DNA of 64,000 nt, from NCBI GenBank assembly GCA_047495785.1, contig JBLDXI010000009.1, positions 1,426,001 to 1,490,000 of the forward strand, given 5' to 3'. Both the position numbers and the translations under genes were made by a program. The DNA comes from Lepidodermella squamata. Lineage: Eukaryota; Gastrotricha. Below the pieces are notes generated by a model that worked only from the letters and a program-made list of their open reading frames with translations, was not told the DNA's origin and made no database searches. Below are positions 38,791-51,568 of the stretch, one piece after another (position 1 is the first letter of the stretch; each line of letters opens with the position of its first letter).

Positions 38791-41700
38791 ATGGCAGTAG
38801 ATCAAAGATCCAGGCCGCAGTTGACCGAAAATAGCCTCGATTCGTCTATTTTTACTTACCAGCCTAAGATATCTGAGCTATCAAATAAAATCGCCCAATC
38901 ATTGCAAGATGACTTTCTGACTCGTCAGCAGAAGCACGTCGAAAAGCAACGGCAAATCGTTAGTTGCACTGTTTTTACCTATTTGATCATTGCCGTTGGG
39001 GTGAGCCGCATGAGCTCGGAGGAAATTTGACGTACCTACATATTATCACATTCCTCTTTCTTGAAAGACCCTTTAATTCATGTTGGCAGAGTCATAAAAT
39101 GCCATACTCAGCAATTACACGGTCTAGCACGAGTGTTCAGGTTGTTGCACATTTCATATTATTCACTTGTAGCTAGACGTTGACTTGTGGTTCCAAATTA
39201 GTCATGTGCTATCCTGTACGGTTACCTCACTTATGTTCTTGGCATCTTATGCACGTGACCACAGCTAATCGTCAATATTTATATATTTCTTAGCTTCTTT
39301 CTAAGAATCAGGTAAAACACATTGCTGATAGCCCTACACTCACCAGAAGCCTATCATTTTATCTTTTGCCAAATTACATTATGTGAAGTAATTGTTCACA
39401 TGAGATTATAGAAATTAATGAATTTTTGCTCATTTATGCTGAACGCCGTTTCCTTAAACGTTGTCTAGTGCTTGATTTAAGCTTTTACAATATTCATGTT
39501 AAATTAAACGTAGCGTTTTAATTTCAGCGTTATTTACCATTTCGTTTACCCTCCGTCTAAATCTATCATAATATCCGCTCATTTTTGGTTTTATCATTAC
39601 AGTTGGAGCAGGCACTACCACCAGGCTTACGACGCATCAAACTCGCGCCAATCAGCAAACGAAAATCGCTCCCTTCGACGACCGATCTAACTGTTAGTCC
39701 AGTGCTCGCTCACCGAACATATTTTCTTAACTCTTGCATTGTTTTTCTTATTCAGCAAAGCGGAGTTGTTGCCGAGGAGGCAGAAGAAACTGACGACTTT
39801 GACCATTCTCTTAATCCCGGTAATTCTAAATTTTCACCTCGAGAAAACAACGGCAATCAGCAAGAATTGTCGGTCGAAAGCAAAATCAACTCGATGATGT
39901 CTTCAAGTATATTTTTTTGCGATTTTATTGTGCTATTTTAAATATAATTTTTACAGGTCCTTACGTTAGAGATCCTATTGTGCTTAATAAACGGCGCCAT
40001 CAAAGCAAGCCGGATACACAGCGCGCCTCTATGTCTAAATCGATTGCTGCTGTCGATAGTAAGTTGTTAACATGGTTTGTTGATTGCTAGTGAGCAGCAA
40101 ACGAACACCTTCATAATTAATTTACAAACAAAATTACTACCGCGTTATTGATCGGCCTATTTTTTGTTTTTGAAAACATCATTATCAAGAGTATTGCTGT
40201 TCTATTTTTCATGGCATTATGGGTCATCTAGTAGGTATCGCGTTTCTAATTTGATGTGTGATTTTTATTTAAGCAATAGTGACGGCTCGTCGAGAGCGCT
40301 CCGCATCACCCACACTTCGTCCATCACGCAGCCGCACTATGCCTTCATTTACTGCCTCGGCTGTCAACAAGGCAACACGCGAGCCGACTTCCTGTACTCT
40401 GGACCGGCTTCAACGTGCCCACGAAATGGTCCAGCGTGCTATAACCGAGAAGAAGATATTCTGTATCGCCGGCACTTACTACGCTCTTCGAGAGGCTCTC
40501 CGCGAACGGGGTTGGGTCGAAAAGTTCTGCTTCCAAAGCGGCAGTTCGGGCGCCACTTCAACCGATGAAAAGTCAAAATCCAAAGATTCAAAAGATAAAA
40601 CTCGCGGTCAGACAAACCGGCCGAGAACAACTGAATCCAGTGATTCCGATGACGACGGTGATAACTGTGACGCTGATGATTACGACGAAGAGGACAAAAA
40701 TCGAGTGCCGCCTTGGGAGGAAGACGGTGGAATATACGGCGTTATGAGTCGCATGCTCAAGAATCATTTACCAAATTTTATTTTCACAACTAAAACAAGC
40801 ACTATCGACTACAAAATGTTGCAAAAGGATCAAATCGTGAACCACTATTGTAAAAACAGTTGTTTAACGACGAAAAACGGCCTGTGCGTGAACCTGCGAA
40901 ATCTTCCATGGTACGAATCTGTTGATCCTAACGTGTTCTTCCCCCGCTGCTATAAAATAAGCACCGATGACGAAAAGCAGGATTTTATTGACGATTTCCG
41001 GTTGTCAGCTTGCCAAGCTGTTATTCGATGGATCATTGATCGTTTCGAGCCGCGTAAAAGCCGGCCTACGACTGCTTCTTCCTCACCCAATAACGGCGAC
41101 GATAAATCCTCGCCCTCGGCGGACGCGGCCGGTAACTCTGGTGGAGAGGGTTCCAGTTCTGTTTCCCCGCCAGCTGTCCCCATTCAGCCGACCCCGCCGG
41201 CAGTAAGTCGAGCCGCGTCGGCGAATAAGCAGACATCCCAGATTCCTTCGAAATTCTTAGACATTGCCGTTGAGCAGTGTGAGAAGTTTCTAATAGAACG
41301 CGAGCATGGCTTCCTCGATATGATGCGTGAACCCAACACGCTGACCGATTCACAGTGGGACCAGTTTCTCAATTGGTACTATCAGCTTGTGCAGTAAGTT
41401 TTTCAATTTCCGCTAGATTTCGCCTCTAATTACGCGAATTTCAGTCACAATGGGCGACTCCAAGCGATTTCATATTCTTTGGACAAGCTTCGTAATCTGG
41501 CTGCCCGGCTCGAAGCTACTCACCCGCAGCATCGAATGGACGGTACGAAAAATATTTGGATCGTAAAGCCCGGTGCCAAATCGCGAGGTCGCGGAATTCA
41601 GTGCTACGCTCGATTAGACGAGATTATCAAGCTTGTTTCAAGCCAAATGATAAGAGAGGGCAAGTATGTCGTTCAAAAGTACATCGAACGGCCGTTGCTC

Positions 41701-42541
41701 ATCTATGACACGAAATTCGACATTCGCCAGTGGTTTGTAATCACAGACTGGAACCCGCTAACGGTGTGGTTCTACGAGGACTGTTACCTGCGCTTCTGCT
41801 CGCAATTATTCTCGCTTGATAAATTCGACGAATCCGTGCATTTGTCGAATAACTCAATTCAGTGCCATTATTCGAATGCGAAAGAACGGAACAGTCGACT
41901 GCCGGCTGAAAATATGTGGACGTCTGATACTTTCCGAAGCTACCTCGTTAACGAAGTCGGCCAGCCTAATGTCTGGGACGAGGTCATTTACCCTGGGATG
42001 AAAAACGCTGTTATTTGGGCGTGCCAGGCTTGCCAGGATGTGATTGCCCCGCGTAAAAATACCTTCGAATTGTTTGGTGCCGATTTTATGCTCACCGAGG
42101 ACTACCAGCCGTGGCTGATCGAAGTCAACTGCAGCCCTTGCCTGGCTCCGTCAACGGCCGTTACCGCAAAAATGTGTCCTCAGGTGCAAGAGGATCTGCT
42201 CAAAAGTAATCACGATTTACATGAAAAATTCGCTAATAATAATTGATTTATTATTTTAGTCGTTTTGGACCGTCGGGTTGACAAAAATTGTAGCGTTGGC
42301 CGATTTGAACTCGCTTACAAACAGCCCCTTGTGACAGCGCCCAACTACCTCGGATTGTCTCTAGCTGTCGAAGGTCAAAATTGCGGGTGAGTTGGCCCTT
42401 TTCAATCAAAAATCGCCTATAAGCTTTCATTCTTGTCGCATTTCTTTGTGTTTTATCAGCGCTAGATGCTTCAGGGCGTTGCCCTATCTAAAAAAGAAAA
42501 GACGTCGACGACGTTCGATTTTTAGTGCTTGCTCCTGGTAG
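38791..42541 (+). CDS. Tubulin glycylase/TTLL3-TTLL8-like ligase
   Basis: Eight exons (38791-38958, 39603-39692, 39756-39906, 39957-40058, 40274-41393, 41445-42205, 42260-42386, 42460-42541) give 866 residues. TTLL3/8 marks: EKKIFCIAGTYYALREALRERGWVEKF, NHYCKNSCLTTKNGLC, ATP-binding KPGAKSRGRGI (from K585), FDIRQWFVITDWNPL, VHLSNNSIQ, FELFGADFM and WLIEVNCSPCLAPSTAVT, then RFELAYKQP in the next exon. TTLL3 initi­ates monoglycylation of axonemal tubulin, so flagella or cilia are expected, probably in sperm. An acidic insert (about 435-460) interrupts the N-half. An in-frame TGA lies immediately before the ATG. The last exon encodes a short Arg-rich tail; a different splice could add downstream exons (42849-45855). 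Confidence 0.88.
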
Positions 42542-42552
42542 ATGATAGAATT

Positions 42553-42558
42553 AATAAA
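42553..42558 (+). terminator. Poly(A) signal AATAAA of glycylase short form
   Basis: 12 nt after the TAG of the terminal exon; supports a transcript ending here. Confidence 0.55.
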
Positions 42559-42848
42559 TTATTATAAATATAATCAATCTTCTTGATACAACACTTTGAA
42601 TTATTAATTAGCCTTGGCATTAGGTGAATTTTAAATCAACTGCATCGACTTGGCGAGACGAGAAATTTTGTATCACGTCTAGAATGAGATTGATTGAAAG
42701 GTCATTGTGATGATCTAATGCCAAGACCTCGAAGAAAATTACTGCACTCCCTTCTTAATTATCGAAGTTTTTTTTTTTCGTTTTTTTTTAATTGGCAGTA
42801 TAGCACTTTTTGGAAAATTATAAAAAATGTCCATTTATTATTTCACAG

Positions 42849-45800
42849 TCGCCGAATTAAAGCTGCGCCGAACGACGGATATACCCAAAATGGGTCAAAT
42901 ATTCAATCTCGAGCCGTAATGGGTTTGCTGCGTTCGACGAGTACTTCAGACGGCGAGGATGAAAGTGGATCGTCGGAAGAGTCGTCCGATTCAGATTCTG
43001 AGAACACGGCCAGCCGGAGTCACGCTAAAAAGACTGTAAGAAACGCAGCTAGAAACGTCGCCCAACGCAAATCTTTGCCGGTTTCGCTGGCGATGAGCAG
43101 CACTAACATCAAAAAGTTGGACTCGCCTGGGCTGAGAGCCGCTTATCAACAAGCCGCGAAAAGCAAGGCTAAATCTGAAGGTAGGCGCCTGCTAGCTATA
43201 GCGACAGTCAAAATTGGTCGTCGTCTTCTGACAAGGCGAAACTGAATGTAAATAGAATGCAAAATTAACTATATAATAATCGTTGAGAAAAAATGGAAAA
43301 AACTGATCGATCGCATGCGTTATTGTTAATAAGCAGCAGCAAACGAGCCGAGAATATTGAACCTAGCAACGTGCCGCATTGACACGTCCATTTTCGGTAA
43401 CGAGTTTGTTGCAAAAAAATGCCAAACCATATAGGGGCGCTACCTCCGTTTGCTTGTTACGGTTCATTTGCATCGAAAAACCGGCGTTCTTCGTTTTGTG
43501 AACCCCCTAGTGTTATCAGTTTTTTGGCGGCAGGGAATCTCAAGCTCTGATTCAAGCTTCTAACCCAAACCGACACTTTTCACCCCCAGCTTGTTTTGCT
43601 TGTTGATGCTTCCTTCTACTGTTTAGTTTTCTATGCTGATAGCAGTTCTGAAAGGGTGAAATTTCGCCCTTGAGTGAAATTAACGCTTACTAACATTTTA
43701 ATTGCATGCTTCTTTTTTTACCCTAACTCAACAGATTTCGCCGATGTGGCCGTTTCGAAGCGCAAAATGTACTACTTGTACGACGGCGGGCCGAGCGGTC
43801 AGCGGCAAAATTTCCCTATCCGCATACCGCATTTGCCTACTAACGCTCAAGTCGGCGGCTTTCCGTCCAACGTTTTGATCGCCGTTCAGCGAAATAACGC
43901 CAAAAATGAGCAGAAACGGCGCGGCAAAGGCGGGGCCGGGAAGAAGCGAAAGGAAACCGGAGTTTTGGCATTTTCAAACGACCGGCGGTCAGATATTGCC
44001 CTGGGCCAGTTGCCAGAGGACGATGCAAATAGCGTGAACGGGACCAGTTCAAATTTGGCCCCTCGAATGTTGCTGCCGTTGCAAAGTCGAACGCGGCAAA
44101 TCTTCCCACGCCCTATGCCATCAGCTCAGCCGATTCGATCGTCGAATTCCAGCACAGCGAGTGGCGGTTTCAATTGCTCCTCGGTAGATTCTAATGGCGG
44201 CTCGAATTTTGAATCTGCTAACGTATCTTTACGGCCTTTGATGCCGTTTTCTAGTAACGATGGGCCGCGACTGTTTCGCCCGCCGATTATGCGAGAGCTT
44301 GCTTCGATCGACGTTGATCTGGCAAGTGTTGGCGGTAGCAGCGTGCGCAACAGATTAATGTGATGCTAATAACTGAAATTCTAGCTTCAAATTTAATTTT
44401 ATGAGATAACTCTGAATCGATTGCCTGTAGGCAGTGTGGCTTTTCTGAACTACTACTAATCAAACGCTTCGAATTTATATTTTTCATCTTGCTTTTATAA
44501 CTCCGAATAATGAAGATCGAATGCTTGAAGAGATTCATGGCCGAAAAATTGGGACCTCGTGAAACTGTGGTTAAAATGCACTATATCGAACCAGTAATTT
44601 GAGAAAAAAAATCCTTTTTTACCATCTTTTTCATCCATTTCAATGTTCAAAATAGCGATGGTTGCATGTTCACCCGCGCTAAATTAGCTGAAGTATATCA
44701 AAAAGGCCGAATGACGCTATCTATTTTTGCCGTTATTTTTAAATTGAGGCGTCTTTCAGCGATATGTTAAATCAATTCGTTTCGAGGGAGGGGCTTTTTG
44801 TACTCGTTGTACCAACTGAAACATTATTGTAATTTGCGTAATAATATTTTTTGTTATTTTTGTATTTTCTGAACAAATTGTCTATTTGAAAACGTCGGTG
44901 ATTTTTAACAGCTATCAAAATATTTTTGTCTTATTGTCTTATACTCCCGGCAGTTTGTTGTAGAACGGTAATTCCGTTAGCTAATTAACGAAATTTAAGA
45001 TTAAAAAAGTTGTTGATTGATTTCACTCGTGTTGCTTTTTTTATTCATATGGATTCAATTTTGTTTCAAGGTCGGACCGAAACTATTTTGGAGGAGGACG
45101 ATGACATGTTTGTAGATGACGAACCGCCAGAAGTTATGTGCTACCAGCCTGACGATGACTACGAAGAAGATGAGGCGAGTAAAGGTAAATCAGGCAGAGA
45201 AACGCCGACAAACAAAAAACCGGTGGGTTTTACTTCGTTCACATTCACTCGGCCGCAAGAGGAGAGGGCCGAGCTGCATCCGGTTGCGGGTCACAACCAT
45301 GAGAATTTGGCAGCGCGGCGCAGTGTGCCCACTGACCCTCGGCAAACTGTCGCTGAGCAGAACAGGCAAACGGTTGCCAATATTATGACCTACCACCCAC
45401 CTCTACCGTCAAGAAAGCCAAGGACTTTCCTGTCGTATTCTAGTTTTATTCCAAGCCGCATTCTCAAGGGCCCAATGTTCATAAGCAACAACGCTTTGGA
45501 AACAATACTGAATCGAGCTCGGAATACAATCGCGGCTGCTGGCGCCCTTGCCGCAACTAGCGGTGGCATGCCTGTCGGCTCTGCAGAGTACGAACGAGTG
45601 GTTGCATCGTTCAATGCTGGCGCTGCCAGCGGAGTATACTCTGAAGATGCTAAACCGGAGCTTGACGAGATTATTAATAACGAAGATCCGCAAGCCAAGA
45701 TGTACATGTTTCCGAAGCACCGAGCGAAGAAGCCTATCAGAGATCAACGACGCCGCTCTTTTAGCACATTTACCCATAGTGACAATTTAATTTCCCCGGT

Positions 45801-45855
45801 TAGACAAGTTGCTTTAGCTTATCAGACAAGCTTTCTCGGTTCGAAGAAAAGCTGA
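42849..45855 (+). CDS. Disordered Ser/acid-rich protein; separate gene or alternative glycylase C-terminus
   Basis: Three exons, 42849-43180, 43735-44325 and 45071-45855, join in frame with good acceptors. With its own ATG at 42919 the product is 545 residues: acidic-serine stretches, KKRKETG, many Ser/Asn, no recognised domain. The acceptor at 42849 has the same phase as the last glycylase exon, so glycylase exon 7 (ending 42386) could splice to it and give a protein of about 1,408 residues. Introns of 554 and 745 nt are ten times longer than the local norm. Exon 2 could also terminate at a TGA at 44361-44363. No function can be assigned. Confidence 0.5.
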
Positions 45856-46842
45856 AACCGACAGGATGTCATTATTTTATACCGTTCTTGCGAAATACTC
45901 ATGTTTAATGCCGCGAATGGGTAGCTTTGGCAATGACTCACCGACGAACTTTGGAAGTAATGCGCCAATTTGGCTAGATTAATCGTAACTTTAGTCCTTT
46001 GCAACTAAACTAATTAGAAATTAGCTGATTAATCAAAGTTTATTCCAAGGTCAGTCCATGCTCAAAGCGATCCCAAGTCACGGCAAGCTTTCCTCCCGTG
46101 CGTGCATGTTGTGCTTTATATTTCTTAACTTTAGGATTTGTTGATTCTAAATGCAGTATACGATTGAATAAAATGTATTGTTGTGAATATGGAAAAGCAG
46201 TTACCATTACATAACTCATTATCTTTTACCAACTATTCCACGTGCTGTCATAGAAGCTCCGCAGGGGCTCCGTTTCCACAAAACATAATCAATTTCTCCT
46301 TAAGCATAACACCGTTTTATTACGATAAACAGCAAGCTTCGGTCGCGGTAGAGTTAACTTGCTCCAGCATTATCCACGGCCTGGAACCCATATAAAAGCT
46401 GACTGTATGGTCAAACAATGTCTAACTTTCCGGCTTCGCGCCGAAAAATTCGGTCAAAATTGCTGACAAGCATGAAGCGCGAAGATACGCTATAGCAACC
46501 GTCCACGGGCAATGAATTGAAAATTGGTCGCTTTTTGGTGCGAGTCTAGAATACAGATAGAACACAGTATGAAACCTGAAACCTGGAACTACTTATGAGT
46601 TATTATGTTTGGTCAAGTGCTGCCTCTTTCAAATCAACACGGTTAGATTAATTCCTTTATTTTCCTTTGCATTGGCGGTGAAAGCGATTCAACGGGAAAA
46701 TAAAACGAAAAAGATAATAAATACAAGATCAATTTATTCGAGACTGACTTCTTCAAGATTAAAACGAAATACCAGAAAATAATAACCGGGTGCAAACAAA
46801 AAATAATAACGATTAGGAGACTCGGAATCTCTATGAGAGAAT
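45856..46842. other. Intergenic, convergent 3' regions
   Basis: Between the 3' ends of the disordered-protein gene and DAZAP2. No coding signal; AT-rich. Confidence 0.5.
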
Positions 46843-47334
46843 TCACCAAAAGGTCCAACCGCCCGAACCACTGCCCTCCCAGAAATTACTCGGCCGTTGG
46901 GTGACGACGAAATTAGCACCAGGCATTGGGGGTTGGTATTGATAGGGTGTAGCAAACGTTGTTCCAACACCAGGAATATACGTAGGTTGACCAGGCGCCA
47001 CCGGCATGTAACCGCCATACATGGCTGTTTGAGCAGCGTTGGGCTGGCAACCAGGCGGAGGTGGCTGGAATTTTCGAAGAAATTAAAAAAAATTTGATAT
47101 GGATAAGTCGAAGCTTACCGGAACATTCGGACGCGCCGAGTTATCGAACCGGGCACCAGGGTCGAATCCCCCCGGCACATACACAGTAGGTCGAGGTGCG
47201 TACGCCGGTGGAGTCGCCTGGTACTGTTGCTGAGGGGCTACTGGGCGAGGGGGCTGCGAAGACGATGCCACTGCCTGCTCATAGGGTGGAGGCGGCGGCA
47301 AACCGCCCTTGCTTTTATTACCCTTCGAACTCAT
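46843..47334 (-). CDS. DAZAP2: DAZAP2-like proline-rich adaptor
   Basis: Exons 47119... read on the minus strand as 47334-47119 and 47064-46843 give 145 residues. The pattern is diagnostic: an N-terminal PPPPPYEQA (PPxY motif for WW-domain ligases), VYVPGGFDPGARFD, then across the 54-nt intron NVPPPPPGCQPNAAQ, and a Trp-ended tail (GGWTFW). DAZAP2 is a small adaptor of ubiquitin ligases, stress granules and signalling complexes. The full family length is present. Confidence 0.9.
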
Positions 47335-47469
47335 ATTCGAATAAATATCTAAATCGAGAGACGAAAAATGCGGTAAATTCGCAATGTTTTTAACGTCAAA
47401 AAGCGATGATCAAGACTAAATTGGAGCAATTATTGTGATTCAATTGATGATTTGAAAGCCGTGTATGAA

Positions 47470-50400
47470 CTAGCCGCGATACTGCGTGAAAGAAGGCGCA
47501 CCGGCGGGTGGCGACGCGCTCGCTCCGAAAGCACCGGTGCCAGTTGAGGCGAGCGCGGCAAAACCTGATTGCCCGCCGCCGCTACCGCCGAAAATGGAGC
47601 CGCCAGTTGGGGCGGCTGGAGCGGCTGCTGCTGCTGCTCCGAAACCGCCAAAACCGGTCGACGCAGCGGCACCGCCTCCAAATGCGGGTGTTGCTCCGAA
47701 AGCAGGAGCAGAGCCGAAACCAGGTGCGGCGCCAAAACCGGGTGCAGTACCAAAAGCAGGGGTGGCTCCAAAGCTAGGCGAGCTGCCGAAACCAGCAGCC
47801 GCACCAAAACCACTAGGAGCAGGACTCGCAGCTATTTAAGATCCGAAAAAGTATAACTTGTTCACGTCTACTCGAGGTGAGCTTACCTGGCTGAGACGCA
47901 GCGCCAAAAGTAGCACTGCCACCGAATGAAAACGATGACCCGGTCGCGGCTGGGGTAGTTGGGCTGAGTGCTGAGCCGCCGAAAAGGCCGCTACCAGCTG
48001 GTTTCGTAGCGGTAGCTGCAGCCGGAGGGGCGAAACTGAAACCAGTCGACGGCGTGGCAGGAGGCGCTGCGGCACCCCCGAACAACCCACCGCCGGTTGA
48101 AGTAGCCGGGGCGGATGGGGTGGCGGCGGCGGAGAGGAACGACCCGCCAAATGGCCCTGACCCGGGTGGTTTATTCGACTCTGATTTGCCGATATCAGAC
48201 AACGAAGAGGCGAACATGCCTCCGAAAAGGTTGTCCGAGTTTGACTGGGGAGCAGCTGGTTGACTAGTTGGTTGACCGAAGAGATTTGTTGAAGCCGGAG
48301 CGCTCGATGCCGGTGGTGCAAATGAGAACACACTACCGGATGACGACGCTGTCGTCGCAGCAGCGGTCGACGAAGCCGGTGCAGTGAAGCCAAAGACCGA
48401 GGATGAGGCCTTAAATAACATAAAGTTGTCAATTTTAACGCATAAATGCTGGGTTCATTTTGATGAAAAATGAAAAGAGCTCCAAATGTTGTTCAAAAGA
48501 ACGAAATTTAAAAAATTTTAGCCACTGTTTTACGGCTGACGATCTAGGAAAAACTATCGAGACTACCCAAATCTACCATTGAGATCGAGTAGCGGCTTCC
48601 AGATTTTAAAAGCCTTCCAAGTCTCCTACTTGGAACCAGTCTAAAAGCAGAAAGGAGCTACTCGATCTCAATGGTTCATTTCCTAAATCGTCTACCTTAA
48701 CAAAATAGGAAAAAAATTACCTGAGACGGAGCTGAGGTGGTAGTTGCCGGCGCAGCAAAACTGAATGCCGAAGTCGAAGCTGTCGTAGTCGCAGTCGCAG
48801 GGGCCGCAAAGCTGAAGCCCGATGATGGCGCGGATGTAGCCGCAACAGCAGTGGTCACTGGGGCGCCGAATAAATTCGTAGACGATGTGGTTGAGGTGGT
48901 TGAAGCAGACGGGGTCGATGACAGCAAACCGAACAGCGTCGAATTCGAAGATGTTGACCCGCCGAACAAACTTGACGAAGAATTCGTTGTGGTTGACGAA
49001 GTCGGTGTTACGCCGCTGGAAGACATCGCTCCCGTAAACATCGACGGAGCAGCTGATGCGGAGTACGTCGCAGGCGCGAATGAAAAGCCACTGGCCGTCG
49101 CCGGTTTTGAGCTAGACGTCGCTGTTACTACCGAGCTTGAAGCAGCCGAAGTTGAAGCGGCTGGCGCCGTGAATCCAAACACAGAATTTGAGGCAGAAGA
49201 AGTAGATGCAGGCGTAGCTCCGCCCAACGAACTAAACAGCGAAGGCGCGGGTGAGTTTGAAGCTGGAGCACCCAGCAACGCCATCAAACTCGACGGCTGT
49301 GATGTGGCAGTTGAGGTAGCAGGATTAGCCGGCTTGTTTTCGTTATCGTCGGCTAGAAACGACATTAATACAGACGGCTTCGCAGCTTCCGCCGGTTGCT
49401 TCGTTACAGTACTAGGAGTCGGTGCGGCAAATAAGGGCTTATTCTCCGGCGGCTGAGTCGTGTTTTGAGGAGAATTCGCTGGTGCTCCGAAACCAAATCC
49501 ACTCGACCCTGTAGGAGCAGCCATCGAAAACGCGGGTTTTGTTGTAGTAGCAGCAGCAGCAGTTGTAGTTGTCACTGCGCTTTGAGCTGGACTCGCAGCA
49601 CTTGTAGTCGCAGGGGTTGGTGGTTTGAATAGAGAGCTTTGAGCCCCAGGAGCTGAAAACGGAGAGACATTCGGAGCAGAGCCGAATAAATTGCTGAAAG
49701 CACTCGGTTTCGCTTGGTCTTGCTTCCCGGCAGCTTCATTTTCACCGCTTTTCTGGTCAGACTTCGCTGGAGAGTTAGCAGGCGGAAATCCGAAAGCAGC
49801 AACTGGTTTTTGAGCGGTTTGACTGTTAGAAACACCGAAATTCAACGTCGCGTTTGGAGCAATATTTTGAGCAGGAACTGGTTTCGCCTGAGCTTGCGTC
49901 ATATTCACAGGTTGATTCACAACGTTCTCAGCCGGTTTTGCCTCAACTTTCTCAACTGGTTTCGGCTTCGCAGGCTCCGACAGCTGAGGTCCAGGTTGAA
50001 TCTGCGGCTTTGGAATCGAAATTCCTCTCACCGTTGGAACAGCATCTTGCACGACCGGAAAATTAGCACTCGATTGGCTGATCTTGGCATCTTGGACTGG
50101 ATAGTTAGCAGGCAGTGAAATTGGTTGGCTAACTTTTTTGACGGATGGCGGTGGTTTGGGCAAAGTTTTCCCGATTTCAGCAAAACTTGGCTGAGCTGCA
50201 ACGACGATGCAGTTCATGCGGTGAGTCGTCATCAAACAACGCGATAGGCGAGCCGCGTTTTTCAACTGAGCATCGCCGTCATGCGAAAATGAATTCAATA
50301 CAGCCGTTGTAACAACTGGTCTTTTAATCGAGTCATCCAGCGAGACGTGCTGTTTAATCTAAAATTGAAGAAAATATTCATTGATAGAAAATTATAGGTG

Positions 50401-51525
50401 CATTAAGTGGACAAATTTCCCCAAAATATGATTTTTAGATCATAAAAAGGAAATTTGAAATCGCGAAAAAAATCGGAGAAATATAGTGCTGAAAGCTCAA
50501 TTTTGGTGATACAGCGATTCAGACCCGAGAAATGATATTTACTAACCTTGGCCAACTTCTTATGCAATTCGGCGACGAAGAGCTTTTGCAGATGAACTGC
50601 TTTTTGTAGGCCATACGCTGCCTCGTAGATGTTTTTCACCGAAGTCGCGTCTTGTTTCGCTTGATCAGCTCCGCTGCAAGTTCTCGCAACAAGGGCATCG
50701 TAGACGAAATCCAGCGATTTATTCATCTCACGAAGCCGAGTCAGCTGCTGCCCGCAGGCGGCGAATAACTGTTGAGAGACACTAGCGCTTGTATGTTTCA
50801 GCCGATTTCGCAAACTCGGCGAAACAGCGTTGGCCGCCGCTGGATTCGGCATTGGTTTTGGCGAAAGAGTCAATCGCTGACTGGCCGATGTTTGTTTCAC
50901 CGGCGATGTCGGCCCAGCAATTGCAACCCTGGTCTCTTCCGCTCGAGCTAAACCATCAACTAACCTAGCACTCAGCAATTTGAAGCCGCTTTCTAGATCA
51001 GTCAACGAAGCTCGATATTCGTCCAAATGATTGTTGACTTCGGTCAACACTTTTGCAAAATGTTGCCGGTCATTTTCCAACTGGGCGTTGAAAGATTTTT
51101 CATTGTCTAGCAAAGGCTTGACGGTTTTAGCCCATACAGCGTACAACTGGTTGATTCCGACTATTTCCTCGTCAATTTTAGATGCGACGAATGCGTCGAG
51201 TTCTTGTTCAATTTGAGCTTTATTAGGCTGCGCAGGTGACTGGTTTGCTGGGACCTCGGGTTTCAAGACCGGCTTTTGAGGCTGGGCTGGAACCACGGGA
51301 GTTGAAATCACAGCTGGGCTCGGGGCTTTTGCGAATAAACTCGGGATCGAAGCAGCTGCCGGCTGTTGAGGTGGATTAACTGGCGCTTGTGTTTGCTGCT
51401 GGTGTTGCTTCTGTAAAACTTGCTGTTGTTGCTGCAAAATGCTTGACTGAGGAGTCGAAGGCGGGGCGCCAAATAACGGATTTGGCTTATTTTGAACTGG
51501 AGCAACTGGTTGTTGTTGCTGTTGC

Positions 51526-51568
<43 letters not shown>

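Noticed and set aside
47486-47856. Ala/Pro-rich plus-strand ORFs
   Set aside because: Antisense shadow of the last NUP214 exon, whose SPSFGATPAFG repeats explain the composition.
48737-49456. Long plus-strand ORF opposite NUP214
   Set aside because: Mirror of the repetitive FG/Ser/Ala-rich coding DNA; no start context or domain of its own.
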